DNA of 64,000 nucleotides from NCBI RefSeq assembly GCF_023101345.1, contig NZ_CP095848.1:4546559-4610558 (forward strand). The letters are read 5' to 3'. This DNA comes from Hymenobacter sublimis. GTDB lineage: Bacteria; Bacteroidota; Bacteroidia; Cytophagales; Hymenobacteraceae. This document shows, one piece after another, positions 1 through 9,286 of this stretch. Numbering within the stretch: the first letter of the stretch is position 1; each line of letters opens with the position of its first letter. Made by a program: the position numbers and the translations under genes. The notes below the pieces were generated by a model that saw only the letters and a list, made by a program, of their open reading frames with translations, made no database searches and was not told the DNA's origin.

Positions 1-37
1 GGCACCCCGATATCCGCTATTAGCCAGCGGCCGAGGC

Positions 38-1819
38 CTACAGCTTTTCCTCTACCCACAGCAAGCCAGCGCATACCAAAAACAGCAGGTATCCCCACCA
101 ACGAGGCCAAGCCGTGTGGGTAGTAACTGTGGCCTCCGTAACTGACTGCTGGGGTAGCGTGGTAGGCAGCAGCGCCAGCTGACGTTGCCCTTCTTGCTGG
201 GCAATTCCGCGCCAGTGCGCGGGACTGAACACGTAAAACCAGTCGCGGGCAGTTCCGGCCTGGGCCTCGTGCCAGCCGCTGGTTGCCGGCCAGTACGGCG
301 CCGACGCCCACTCCGGCACGTGCTCATCCTGGCGCAAAGCCACCCGGACGGGCGTTTGCGCCGCGGCGGCTCGCAGGCGCAGCGCAGCACTAGCGGAGCC
401 TGTAACCCGAACCAGCAGGGGCGTATGTACGCGCGGCCAGGAGGTAGCCAACTGAATATCCGATGCCGCCGGCGCGGCGGGCACCACAGCCGTCAGCAAG
501 CGGCTCCAATAGGCGCCGTACGCCGACTGCTGGCCCTGCAGCAACCAGGGAAACGTTTCCGTAGCCGTCGTGACAACTACCTGACCCAGCCCAATGCGGC
601 GGGTTGCGGCAACTGGCTGCTGCTGCGAAGTTGTAATAAGCGGCCGCAGACCAGTAGTAGCGCGAAGCGTTGCCGGCAGCAGTGTAGCCAGGCGAGCCGG
701 CGCCTCCGGCCAGGCCAGAAGCTGCGGAGAGGCCATAGCCGCTGCCGGCCGGGGCTGTAGCTGAAACAGACTGCTTCCTCCTGGTAAACTTCGCGGCAAG
801 GCCGGCGCATCCGCTATCAGCAGCAGCCCGCACGTGCCAGTGCGCACTGCCTGAGCAAGGGCAGCGGCCTCGGTGCCGCTTAAAGAAGCCAAAGAGGTAG
901 CATCGGTTATGACAACCTCCACGCGGCCCAGCAAAGGGGAGGTGACGCGCGTGAGGTCTGGGGGGGTAGGGAAGTTAAGAAATTCGGTTTGCGTAAGGCC
1001 CCGGCTTAGTCCCGTGCGTAAGGCCACGGCGTGCTGCTGGGACGCTAAGTAGTTCTTCAGAAACCGAACCTCAAACGACGGCGCGGCCGCCAGCAACAGC
1101 ACGCGCAAGGGCCGGGTAGGACGTACTTCCAAGGGTACTGGCTCCTGAGCCCGGCGCTGGCCATCCTGGCGTGCAACTAGGGTATACACCGCCCGCCCGG
1201 TCGTTTTGGGGGTAAAGCGGAGCCGGAAGCTGCCGCGGCCTTTGGGCAGCTGCACCGAGTCGCGGCCCGCGCCCGCGGCCAGCAAGCTAACCCAGGCCGG
1301 CTCCCCAGCTTCTCCCTGGTAGTAGCCCTCAATAGACCACGGCTGGCCCAGCTCAGGCTGCCGGGGCCAAGCAGCTGAATGGAAAGCCGCGGCCACGGGT
1401 GGCAAATGACTGACGACCTGCAGGCCTTGCAGCGCCGACACGTCGGCGGCGGGCACGCCCTGGCCCAGCACATGCACGGCACGCAGCTGAGGCAGGCGCT
1501 GACGTAAGGCAAGCAGATTGCTAAGGGTAGGCGTGTCGGGGGCGGTGGCCGCGTAGCGCCACACGGGCGTACCCGGAGCCAGGCGACCTAGCAGCTGGCG
1601 TAAAGTATCCGGCAAATAGGAATCAGTGAGAAGAATAGCTGCCTGGGTAGCCGGATGCTGTTGGGTGCGAACCGGAGGGTAAGCTGCCAGCCAAAGCCCC
1701 GCAACTGCTAGTAGTCCGGCTCCTATCCGCAACACCCGCCGTCGGCGGTCAGCCCGGCGCCAGGCAGCTACGGTTAGCGCCACCGCCAGCAGCAGACAGA
1801 AAGCAAGAAAGTACAGCAT
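38..1819 (-). CDS. Membrane-anchored protein of the MoxR/DUF58/BatA cluster
   Basis: The product is 593 residues and starts at ATG 1819. Two hydrophobic segments lie at the N terminus (about 1-20 and 33-50) and one at the extreme C terminus (about 570-590), so most of the chain is probably periplasmic. The middle (about 235-360) reads like the glutamine-amidotransferase-like fold often found in BatA-linked proteins (LLLAAAPSFEVRFLKNYL); I cannot identify catalytic residues. It is the last gene I can see in a minus-strand run MoxR, DUF58, DUF4468, BatA, DUF4175. Its job is inferred only from that context: an envelope-stress or aerotolerance complex. The remaining 37 bases of the window edge show nothing recognisable. 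Confidence 0.75.
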   Translation of the reverse strand: MLYFLAFCLLLAVALTVAAWRRADRRRRVLRIGAGLLAVAGLWLAAYPPVRTQQHPATQAAILLTDSYLPDTLRQLLGRLAPGTPVWRYAATAPDTPTLSNLLALRQRLPQLRAVHVLGQGVPAADVSALQGLQVVSHLPPVAAAFHSAAWPRQPELGQPWSIEGYYQGEAGEPAWVSLLAAGAGRDSVQLPKGRGSFRLRFTPKTTGRAVYTLVARQDGQRRAQEPVPLEVRPTRPLRVLLLAAAPSFEVRFLKNYLASQQHAVALRTGLSRGLTQTEFLNFPTPPDLTRVTSPLLGRVEVVITDATSLASLSGTEAAALAQAVRTGTCGLLLIADAPALPRSLPGGSSLFQLQPRPAAAMASPQLLAWPEAPARLATLLPATLRATTGLRPLITTSQQQPVAATRRIGLGQVVVTTATETFPWLLQGQQSAYGAYWSRLLTAVVPAAPAASDIQLATSWPRVHTPLLVRVTGSASAALRLRAAAAQTPVRVALRQDEHVPEWASAPYWPATSGWHEAQAGTARDWFYVFSPAHWRGIAQQEGQRQLALLPTTLPQQSVTEATVTTHTAWPRWWGYLLFLVCAGLLWVEEKL

Positions 1820-1895
1820 CGGTAAGAAAAAAGGCTCAGCGGCGGGAAATGGGTGAATAAGACCAAGATAGGAACGGGTAGGGGCCGCTGCTACC

Positions 1896-4187
1896 TCAGC
1901 GACTTAGCTCCTGAAGGTAGCGCCGGGCTAGGCGGTTGCTTGGAGCCTGCGGATGGGGCGGCGTAACGGGCGCAGGGGGTAGCAGCTCTGTTAGGGCCCG
2001 TTCAATGCCCGGTAGGGCCGCTTCCGGAACGGGCTGCCCAGTGCGCAAGGCCGTGCTCAGGCGGCGTAGCTCGCGCAGGGCGCTGAGGTAGCGACCCGGC
2101 TGTTGCAGGGCCGCGCGGGCTAGTTCCTGCCCGGCCTGGTCAAGCGTGGTGGCAGCGCTGGTTGGCCGGTGCTGTTCGCGCAGCTGGGTGAGCACGCCCA
2201 GGGCAGCCCGCACCACGGGCTGGCGGGGTGAGGCCGCCACCTGTCGCCGAAGTTGGGGAGCGGCCGTGCCGGCTAGGTCGCCGGTGAGGCGGGTAGTAGC
2301 TTCGGGCATGGGCGGGGGCGTAAAGCCCGCTTTTTTAACGTAAGCGCGGGTTTGCTGCTGCACTTGCTTTAGCAGGCGCAGGGCCCGGTACTCGAAGGGC
2401 AGAGCCTCGCGGGGCCGACCGGTACGCAGGCGCAACTCGGCTTCCCACATCTGGCTGAGCACGGCTTGCAGCTTGGCCTTTACGGCTGGCTCTAGAAAGT
2501 CGGCCGTTTCGGAATCGTCGTGGTGATGGATGTAGGGCTCCATCAGCTCGGCAGTAAGGGCCGCACCGGCCGGGGCATCGGTTGACGGGGGAGTGTGGCC
2601 GTGGTCGTGGCCATCATCGGCCGAGTGCCCGTCGGTGAGCTTGGGGGTAGCGGCCGGCGCGGCTTCGGTGTGGTCTTCGGCCACTACGGAGCCCAGGCCC
2701 GGCTCCTCGGCCGGCTCATCTGCCACCGGCGGACGGGTAGCGCCCCCAATATTTTCATCGGCCTCTTCGCCCAAAAACTTGCCGTAGCGCATGCGCAAAA
2801 TCTTCTGGTCGAAGCCTATACCGTTAGCGCGCTCCAGCAGGGTAGGCGCCGGGAGGCTGGCTTGTTCGGCCAGCAGCTTTTCGGTGTCAATGATGATCTG
2901 GCGCTGACTGCGGAAGTAGGCCGGCTTGGCATTCACGCCCAGGGAAACATCCAGGGCGCTTTCCTGCACGGTGGTATCCTCCCACTGCACCAGGTACGTG
3001 TCGGAGCGGGTAAGCTGCTGGTGAGTGTCCCAGGCCTGCAGGTAGAAATACACCTCGTCGCCGTACGTAAGGCCCAGGGCTGGCAGCCGGAGCAGGTGCT
3101 GTACGCTGATACTCGTGGGCTGACCACGCAACGCCGCACTCAGGTCGGTGGCTACTTCCCGAAACTTGACGGCTTCGCCCTGGCCCTGGGCAATGGTGGC
3201 CACCAGCCGGGCGCGCGTCAGGCCGTAATCATCCTGCAATTGGGCGCGCACTGCTACCTGCGGGGGGCGCCCAAACTCCACCAGGGTGTAGGCTTTCGGA
3301 GTAATTAGGCGAATGGTGGGGGCTTGGTCGGGCTGTACTTCAATGGCATATTCCTCCGAAACCTGCCCCGCAAAGCGCAGCCGGTACAAGGTGGAAGCCG
3401 ACAGGGTAGCCTCGGCCACGAATTCGGTGGGGCGACCTGGCACCGCGCGCAGGCGCAACTGTCGCCGGCCCAGCTCCAGCACGGGCGGGGTTTTGCCGAG
3501 GCGGCTTACCCGCACCGTCCAGCGCACTCGGCTGCCTTGAATGCAGCGGAATGAGGCTTCCGTTGGGGCCAGGGCGGGCCGCCGGGTGTACGCGGGCGGC
3601 ACTACCCACAAGCGGGTTTCTAGGATGCGGGCCGCCGATTCAGGTAAGGTTGCCTGGTTTTCAAACCGAACCGGTACGGGCTTGCCAGCCGCTGCACTAC
3701 TCGTAACGAGTCCGGCGGGGCGCTGCCACCAGGCCAGGGCCGCCAGCAGGAGCGCCACGGCCGTAACTAGCAAGGGGCCTTTGAACCGAACAGGAATAAG
3801 GGGGGCCGCCGCAGCTAGTTGAGGCAGCCGGCTTACAACCCGCTCCTGCTGCAGCTGCTCCAACAAGTTCAGACTCGTGCCGGGACGTAGGAGTAAGCCT
3901 GTGCTGTCTTCCAACTCAGGATGCAGCCGATCCAGGCGGCGGGCTACGTGCTGTAAGGGGCTCTGCCAAATGCGCCACAGCAACCAGCCCAGTCCCACTG
4001 CGGCCACGGCGCCGGCCACCGGCACCGCGGGTTGCAGGGCCGGCCAACCCAGGTACGTCAGCAGCAGCAATGCAGCCACCGCCCCGGCTGGCATCAGCAG
4101 AACCAAGGTGCGGCGCGCGGCCCAGGCTCGGTGAGCGGCCCGCAGCGCGGTGTCGGGGGCAGAAACAGTGGCGGTGAGCGGACTCAT
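1896..4187 (-). CDS. DUF4175-like membrane protein
   Basis: The product is 763 residues from ATG 4187 (MSPLTATVSAP); an upstream in-frame start at 4298 would overlap batA and add a non-conserved leader, so I rejected it. Two or three membrane segments lie near residues 28-75 and 140-160. A long soluble region follows, with beta-rich then helical, Gln/Arg-rich stretches, as in the DUF4175 family that travels with BatA and MoxR genes in Bacteroidota. Around residues 525-570 there is a low-complexity insert rich in His and Asp (GHDHGH and HHHDD), which could bind metal; that is inference. It begins 29 bp after batA, so they are probably cotranscribed. Confidence 0.75.
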   Translation of the reverse strand: MSPLTATVSAPDTALRAAHRAWAARRTLVLLMPAGAVAALLLLTYLGWPALQPAVPVAGAVAAVGLGWLLWRIWQSPLQHVARRLDRLHPELEDSTGLLLRPGTSLNLLEQLQQERVVSRLPQLAAAAPLIPVRFKGPLLVTAVALLLAALAWWQRPAGLVTSSAAAGKPVPVRFENQATLPESAARILETRLWVVPPAYTRRPALAPTEASFRCIQGSRVRWTVRVSRLGKTPPVLELGRRQLRLRAVPGRPTEFVAEATLSASTLYRLRFAGQVSEEYAIEVQPDQAPTIRLITPKAYTLVEFGRPPQVAVRAQLQDDYGLTRARLVATIAQGQGEAVKFREVATDLSAALRGQPTSISVQHLLRLPALGLTYGDEVYFYLQAWDTHQQLTRSDTYLVQWEDTTVQESALDVSLGVNAKPAYFRSQRQIIIDTEKLLAEQASLPAPTLLERANGIGFDQKILRMRYGKFLGEEADENIGGATRPPVADEPAEEPGLGSVVAEDHTEAAPAATPKLTDGHSADDGHDHGHTPPSTDAPAGAALTAELMEPYIHHHDDSETADFLEPAVKAKLQAVLSQMWEAELRLRTGRPREALPFEYRALRLLKQVQQQTRAYVKKAGFTPPPMPEATTRLTGDLAGTAAPQLRRQVAASPRQPVVRAALGVLTQLREQHRPTSAATTLDQAGQELARAALQQPGRYLSALRELRRLSTALRTGQPVPEAALPGIERALTELLPPAPVTPPHPQAPSNRLARRYLQELSR

Positions 4188-4216
4188 GCGAAAAGGCAGC
4201 GGGTTCAGAAATGAAT

Positions 4217-5800
4217 TCAGGCGGCCTGCTGGCTGGGCCGCCGGGAAGCCAGCAGCCGCTCTAGGCCAAACAGTACCCCGGCTGCACCGACCACCCACGG
4301 CGCTAAGTCACGCTCCGGTGCCCGGAGGGGCGGCGCGGAAACGGTTGGGCGCTGGGCAGCCGGGCCGGGCTGGAGGTAGGCCAGGGGCATAGGCCGCGGG
4401 TCAGAAAAGGAAGAAGCGGCGGTAGTACGAGGCAGCAGCAAGGGTAGGAAAAGTGCCGGCAACTCCGGGCTGTCGGCCAGCTCGCTCCAGGTAGGGTCGA
4501 GGCGGGTGCGCAAGTGGTACCAGCCGCCCGTGCCGGCTGCTCGCAGGGAAAGTAGCGGCTGGCCCGTAGCCAGAGGCCAGATATTGGCGGCTGAATTTAG
4601 GGCCTGGGTGGTGTCAAGCCGTAGCAGCCGAATGGGCGCGGCGCTGCCGGGGGGCGAAAAACTGCTAGCCACGGCCTGCCCACCGCCCCGGGCCTCCTGC
4701 CACACCCGCAACCCTGCCCCAACCCGCGCCGACCAGCTTGCCGGAACGGGTGAGTCGCGCAGCCAGAAAAGCCAGTCCAACGAATCGGTAGCGGCCGGAG
4801 CGGTGGTAGTAACGGCTAGCTGCGGTGGTAGCGGCAGCACGGAGCCCGCCGCCCGCAACGCCGCCACCAGCACCCGGGCCGAAGAAGCATGGGCCGCGTC
4901 ATAGCTTACAGCCAGCCGCGGGGGCCGGTTCAGGAAAGGCAATGATTGGCTGATATTGCGGGCGTTCTTCGTTGTAAACTGCTGCTGCTCCGCATCAAAT
5001 TGTACCTGCACCCCGGGCCCCAGCCCGGTAATGGGGCCGCTAGTAGCGGGCCACGAGCGGCGGACGCGCCGGAAGGCAATGCCCGTTTCGCCACCGCTAG
5101 CCAGCAGCAACCCAAGGCTGTCGGGGTGGGGGCGCCAAGCCGCTACGGGCCACGTCACGGAATCGGGGAGGGGGAGAGGCACCCACTGCACGGCCGCGGG
5201 CAAGGATGGGCGGGTGCCCGCGAAAGAGGCCAGCGTAAGCGGCGCTACTACCACCAGCGGCCGGTTTGGCAAAGAATCAGCGGCTTGTTGCGCGGCGCTC
5301 CAAAGGTTGAGCGGAAGTGTAGTAGGCGGGGCAGTGGAAATAGAAGAAGCTGAATTGGGGGCTGTGCCTGCCTCGCCGAGCCCCACGGTAGCCCAGGCAA
5401 CGGGCCCCCCGATGGGTTGGTGGGAACCTAGCCGCCGCAGCTCAAAGCCGCGCCGCCGGAGCGAATCCAGCACCGGCCGCACGGTGGCTACCTGCTCGGG
5501 TGTTGCTTCCGCACTAAGCAGCACCTGTCCACGCAGCGGGGGTAGGGGCTGGCGCTGGGCCGGACCTGCCAGGGCTAGGGCCAGTAGCCCCAGAATACCG
5601 GCGCGGAGCAAGAACAGCAGCAGTTGCTCCGGCCTGATGTTGCGTAGGCGCCGATTGGCTGCCGCTTCCAGCCACCGCACGCTGCCCACCTGCACCACCC
5701 GCCCCGGCCGCCGATTCCAGAGGTAAATAGCCAGCGGTACCACCAGCCCCAATAAGGCCAGCCAACCGGCGGTGGCATGTTGAAAGAAGAGGTGGGGCAA
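4217..5800 (-). CDS. BatA-like protein with aerotolerance N-terminal domain
   Basis: The product is 527 residues. The N-terminal 90 residues match the BatA/aerotolerance N-terminal family: a first membrane helix (about 11-27), the NRRPGRVVQVGSVRWL stretch, then a second helix (about 60-80). The rest is a large, probably periplasmic domain with a final hydrophobic helix near 500-515. I see no clear von Willebrand MIDAS motif, unlike the VWA-containing BatA/BatB. The start is TTG at 5800, the only start upstream of the conserved helix. In this family the protein works with MoxR ATPase and DUF58 proteins at the membrane; the exact substrate is unknown. Confidence 0.8.
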   Translation of the reverse strand: MPHLFFQHATAGWLALLGLVVPLAIYLWNRRPGRVVQVGSVRWLEAAANRRLRNIRPEQLLLFLLRAGILGLLALALAGPAQRQPLPPLRGQVLLSAEATPEQVATVRPVLDSLRRRGFELRRLGSHQPIGGPVAWATVGLGEAGTAPNSASSISTAPPTTLPLNLWSAAQQAADSLPNRPLVVVAPLTLASFAGTRPSLPAAVQWVPLPLPDSVTWPVAAWRPHPDSLGLLLASGGETGIAFRRVRRSWPATSGPITGLGPGVQVQFDAEQQQFTTKNARNISQSLPFLNRPPRLAVSYDAAHASSARVLVAALRAAGSVLPLPPQLAVTTTAPAATDSLDWLFWLRDSPVPASWSARVGAGLRVWQEARGGGQAVASSFSPPGSAAPIRLLRLDTTQALNSAANIWPLATGQPLLSLRAAGTGGWYHLRTRLDPTWSELADSPELPALFLPLLLPRTTAASSFSDPRPMPLAYLQPGPAAQRPTVSAPPLRAPERDLAPWVVGAAGVLFGLERLLASRRPSQQAA

Positions 5801-5959
5801 GGGAAAAGCAGTTTCTGGTCAGGCGCCCAGCCGGGCGCTAGGTGCGGAAGAAGGGAACGGGGCTACAAGTAGGTCAAACCGAATCACAGACACAACTTTA
5901 ACCACGGGCGTTGCGGCTACCCCACCAACTACCAGACAAATGCAGGCTCCCTACTTGCT

Positions 5960-6619
5960 CTAGAGGCGGGAGCTAACCAGCTCCTGGCTCAGCGAAGCCA
6001 ACAGCGTAGTCATGGCCTCCTGAATGCCATGGCACTGCTGGAGCATGCGGGGCCGGGGCGCACCCTTCTCCGTATACTGGTCGTAGTCGCGCAACTCCGG
6101 CTCCACGGGCTGCCGGTAGGTTTGCGCTTCGCTGGTGCTGATGCGGGAAAACTCATCTTGCCGCAGCCAGCCCACTAGCCCATCCGCCGCTAGCCCGTTG
6201 CCCGCATCGACGGCGGCGGAAGTGGTTGTATACCGGGGGTAGCTGATATCCGTTAGCTCGTAGCGCAGGGTGCCCGCCTGCACCCGAAAGCAAAAGCGGA
6301 ACAGCAGGTTAAACTCCCGCGCAAATTGGTTTTTCTGGGCCGGCCCGTGGGCCCGAACAATGGCCTGACCCATCAGGATGCCCCGACCGGGGTCAGAAAA
6401 CTTTACCACGGCGTCGTAGTCTTCGAATTGCCGGGCCAGCCACTCCTGCGTCCGGCCGTAGAGTTCAGTGGCGGGCAGGGCCGGCGCGGCCAAGGTGCCC
6501 CGGTAACAGATGCGCTGGCTGGCGCTGTCCACGGGCACTACCGGCAGCGGGCGCACGCGCTGGGCCTGAGCTACGTGAGAAATAATGCTGAGAGCAACAA
6601 GGAGAAGATAATGCTTCAT
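5960..6619 (-). CDS. DUF4468-type secreted protein
   Basis: The product is 219 residues from ATG 6619, with a Sec signal peptide ending at HVAQAQ (about residue 20). The central part (about 45-145) has the pattern of the DUF4468 family with a TBP-like fold: a Tyr/Trp-rich start (ELYGRTQEWLARQF), a DPGRGILMGQ strand and a later YELTDISYP strand. It sits between DUF58 and batA on the same strand, 67 bp after DUF58 and 159 bp before batA. Whether it is a functional part of that complex or a passenger is not decided by the sequence. Confidence 0.75.
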   Translation of the reverse strand: MKHYLLLVALSIISHVAQAQRVRPLPVVPVDSASQRICYRGTLAAPALPATELYGRTQEWLARQFEDYDAVVKFSDPGRGILMGQAIVRAHGPAQKNQFAREFNLLFRFCFRVQAGTLRYELTDISYPRYTTTSAAVDAGNGLAADGLVGWLRQDEFSRISTSEAQTYRQPVEPELRDYDQYTEKGAPRPRMLQQCHGIQEAMTTLLASLSQELVSSRL

Positions 6620-6686
6620 ATACCTGAGGGAATAAGTAGAATATCAGGTGAAGCAAATATTCGACCGAACTTAGGCCATCCACTGC

Positions 6687-7559
6687 CTACGCGAGGCTAC
6701 GGCGGCGCAGAAATTCGCGCAGGGCGCTGGTAAGCGGCTCGGCTGTGCTAAGCTGGTAGTAGTCGAAGCCGTGGGTGCGGGCGCGCTGGGCCGTGTCGCG
6801 GAGCCACTGCTGCAGGTGCTGCTGCCAGCCTCGGCGCTGCTGATCAGCATCGAGTTGCAGGGTGCGGCCGGTTTCTAGATCCTCGAAGGTAACGGCCCCG
6901 CGGAAGGTGAAGGCTAACTCGTTACGGGCCAGCAGGTGCAGCAGCAGCACCTCGCCGGAGGCCGCGCGCAGGCGGGTCAGGAGCCGCTCTATTTCTCCCT
7001 CTTCCTCGTACAAATCACTCACGCAGATGGTTAGGGCCGGCTGCCGGCGGGCCGTTAGCGGGGCCAGGGTAGCGGCATCGGGAAAAGAGCCGGCGGCCTC
7101 CGCCGTTTCCAGGGCGTGGTAGAGGCGCGGGAGCTGGCGGGCATCGGCGCGGGGCGGCAGGTGGCGCAGGCCGGCCGGGTGCAGAATGGTAAGGGCCACG
7201 GCGTCGCCCTGCTGGCTGGCTACGTAGGCCAGGGCCGCGCACAGCAACCGGCCATAATCGAGCTTGGTCAGGCCGTTATCGTCGCGGTGGTTCATGCTGG
7301 CCGTGGCGTCCAGCACGAGGTGCACGACTAGGCTAGTATCTACCTCCGACTCGCGCAGGTAGTACCGGTCGGAGCGGGCGGCCAGGCGCCAGTCCAGCCG
7401 GCGCAGGTCGTCGCCGGGCTGGTAGGGCCGGTACTGGCTGAACTCCAGCCCCGCCCCGCGCCGACGGCTGGCGTGGGCCCCGTGCAGCAGCCCTTCCGCC
7501 GCCCGCTTGGCGGCCAGGGGCAGGTTGTGCAAAGCGTGCAGGTGTTCGGGAGTCAGCAT
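6687..7559 (-). CDS. DUF58 domain protein
   Basis: The product is 290 residues from ATG 7559. It shows the DUF58 signature around residues 33-70 (RRGAGLEFSQYRPYQPGDD, then RRLDW and a YYLRE stretch). A von Willebrand-like fold follows, with a degenerate metal site DATASM at 84-89. Proteins of this family pair with MoxR AAA+ ATPases and are thought to be their substrates or adaptors. It lies downstream of moxR on the same strand with a 256-bp gap that holds a palindromic repeat, so cotranscription with moxR is likely but not certain. Confidence 0.88.
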   Translation of the reverse strand: MLTPEHLHALHNLPLAAKRAAEGLLHGAHASRRRGAGLEFSQYRPYQPGDDLRRLDWRLAARSDRYYLRESEVDTSLVVHLVLDATASMNHRDDNGLTKLDYGRLLCAALAYVASQQGDAVALTILHPAGLRHLPPRADARQLPRLYHALETAEAAGSFPDAATLAPLTARRQPALTICVSDLYEEEGEIERLLTRLRAASGEVLLLHLLARNELAFTFRGAVTFEDLETGRTLQLDADQQRRGWQQHLQQWLRDTAQRARTHGFDYYQLSTAEPLTSALREFLRRRSLA

Positions 7560-7662
7560 GTTTTAAATAGGGTATGAGGGTAGGAAGGAGGAGAGGGTAG
7601 GAGTTGCTGGTTGTTAGATAGGATTTGCTACTTGATGATTATAAACTGTTTACCATTACGGT

Positions 7663-7754
7663 TGTCATGCCGAGCGTAGCGAAGCATCTCTCCCGCTCGG
7701 TTCGGTCATTACTACAATGAAGCGGTAGAGATGCTTCGGCAAGCTCAGCATGAC
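7663..7754. repeat. Palindromic element, GTCATGCCGAGC family
   Basis: The arms 7663-7696 and 7721-7754 are 34 bases long and match at about 29 positions, with a 24-base loop. The left arm starts GTCATGCCGAGCGTAGCGAA and the right arm is its imperfect complement. It fills the middle of the gap between moxR and DUF58. The same core recurs at 9101-9196 and 56881-56913. It has no T-run, so it is not a canonical terminator. Confidence 0.8.
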
Positions 7755-7815
7755 GGCCTTATAGGGTCAGTGAAAACTACTCCTAAAAACTACCCCCAAC
7801 TTTTACTTTCACCCC

Positions 7816-8793
7816 TTACAGGGAAACCGCCTTTAGTAGCTCCCGCACGGCGTCATCGGTGGTCAGGTTTTCGGCTTCGGCGTTGAAGTTTAGCAGCACC
7901 CGGTGGCGCAGTACGGCCGGAGCCAGCGTCTGCAAGTCTTCCAGGGTAGCGGCGAAGCGGCCGTGAATCAGGGCCCGGGCTTTGGCGCATAAAATCAGGG
8001 CCTGCCCGGCGCGCGGACCCGCACCCCAGCGGCCGTAGTCGCGGATGAACTTGACTTCTGAGGTAGCCGGACGGGTAGCGCGCACCAGGCGGTTTACCAA
8101 GCTCAGCAGCTCCGTACTAATGCTCACTTGGCGCGTAAGCTGCTGGAGCTGGCGCACGTCCTCGCCACCCAGCACGGGCTGCACCTGCTGGCGCACGGTG
8201 CCGGTAGTGCCGCTGAGCACGGCCAGCTCTTCCTGCTCCGTGGGGTAACCAATGCGGATGTAGAGCAGAAATCGGTCGAGCTGGGCTTCGGGCAGAGGAT
8301 AGGTGCCGCTTTGCTCAATCGGGTTTTGCGTGGCCAGCAGGAAGAAGGGCTTGGGCAAGGCGTGCTCCTGGCCGGCATACGTTACGTGGCCTTCCTGCAT
8401 GGCTTCCAGCAGGGCCGCCTGGGTTTTGGGCGGGGTTCGGTTGATTTCGTCGGCCAGCACGAGGCTGGCGAAAATGGGTCCCTCGTTGAACTTGAAGGAG
8501 CGGTGCCCGGTGCCGTGGTCTTCCTCCAGAATCTCGGTACCCAGAATGTCGGTCGGCATCAGGTCGGGAGTGAACTGGATGCGGCGAAAGGGTAGGTCGG
8601 TGGCCTGGGCCAGGGTGCGCACCAGCAGGGTCTTGGCCAGGCCCGGCACGCCTTCCAGCAGGGCGTGGCCCCCCGCGAGCAGGGCTACTAATACTTCATC
8701 CAGCACCTGCTGCTGGCCCACAATGACCTTCCCGATTTCCTGTTTGAGCTGTGGTATTTTCTGAAGGAGGCGAGTAACGTCTTGTTCGGTCAC
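7816..8793 (-). CDS. MoxR-family AAA+ ATPase
   Basis: The product is 325 residues and starts at GTG 8793; no earlier start is available. Walker A is GVPGLAKT at 48-55 and Walker B is LVLADEIN at 111-118. The sensor region ATQNPIEQSGTYPLPEAQLD and the C-terminal lid are as expected for the family, and the length is normal. MoxR proteins are chaperone-like ATPases that act on proteins with VWA-like domains. Here it is the first gene of the minus-strand DUF58/BatA cluster, so it likely drives maturation of that membrane complex. Confidence 0.93.
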   Translation of the reverse strand: MTEQDVTRLLQKIPQLKQEIGKVIVGQQQVLDEVLVALLAGGHALLEGVPGLAKTLLVRTLAQATDLPFRRIQFTPDLMPTDILGTEILEEDHGTGHRSFKFNEGPIFASLVLADEINRTPPKTQAALLEAMQEGHVTYAGQEHALPKPFFLLATQNPIEQSGTYPLPEAQLDRFLLYIRIGYPTEQEELAVLSGTTGTVRQQVQPVLGGEDVRQLQQLTRQVSISTELLSLVNRLVRATRPATSEVKFIRDYGRWGAGPRAGQALILCAKARALIHGRFAATLEDLQTLAPAVLRHRVLLNFNAEAENLTTDDAVRELLKAVSL

Positions 8794-9286
8794 GGAAACG
8801 GCGTTGAAAATCGGGAGAGAAGAAGGATGCGCTGGGACAAAGTCAGATATAGCGCCGCAAGGATGCGTCGGGCCCAGGGTAACGGCTCATTTTATTCGGC
8901 CGCTAACCCATAAACTGCCTGATTAGGTAGCGCCCTGCGCCGCAAGTATCTACTTCAAACCGTAATACGCAACCACTCCCGCTGTTTTCATTGGGTTAGG
9001 CTAGCTTGCACCTCTTGCTTTCACCGGGCAGCTTACCAAGGTAGTAAGCTGTAGGAGCTAGGTAAGCAGGACGCAAAAGTCAGCTTCCAAATAAACAGAC
9101 CGTCATGCAGAGGCGGAGCCAAAGCAGCGCGCTGATGCTAGAGTTACTACCTCAATGGCACCACGCGAGCTGCTTCGGCTCCGCCTCTGCATGACGTGCT
9201 TGTCTTAACTGTCAACTTAACCCGGCCGGAACAACTAGTGAGACGCTCGTCCTGTCTATTTGCCTGCTAGGTAGTAGGTTATGATT
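8794..9286. other. Intergenic region between porP-like gene and moxR
   Basis: This 493-bp gap lies downstream of the PorP/SprF gene and upstream of moxR. It holds a 96-bp palindrome (9101-9196, listed separately) and a shorter inverted repeat, AGCTTAC at 9030-9036 with GTAAGCT at 9044-9050. The promoter of the moxR operon should lie here, but I could not find a convincing TTTG/TAnnTTTG pair. No open reading frame in it looks real. Confidence 0.6.
9101..9196. repeat. Palindromic element, GTCATGCAGAGGCGGAGCC type
   Basis: The arms 9101-9128 and 9169-9196 are 28 bases with a single mismatch, separated by a 40-base loop. The core (CGTCATGCAGAGGCGGAGCC, then AAGCAGC) is related to the GTCATGCCGAGCG elements elsewhere in the window. 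It is located downstream of the PorP/SprF gene. Confidence 0.82.

Noticed and set aside
2595..3308. Long forward frame opposite the DUF4175 gene
   Set aside because: It has no recognisable motif and lies inside a gene with a credible frame on the other strand.
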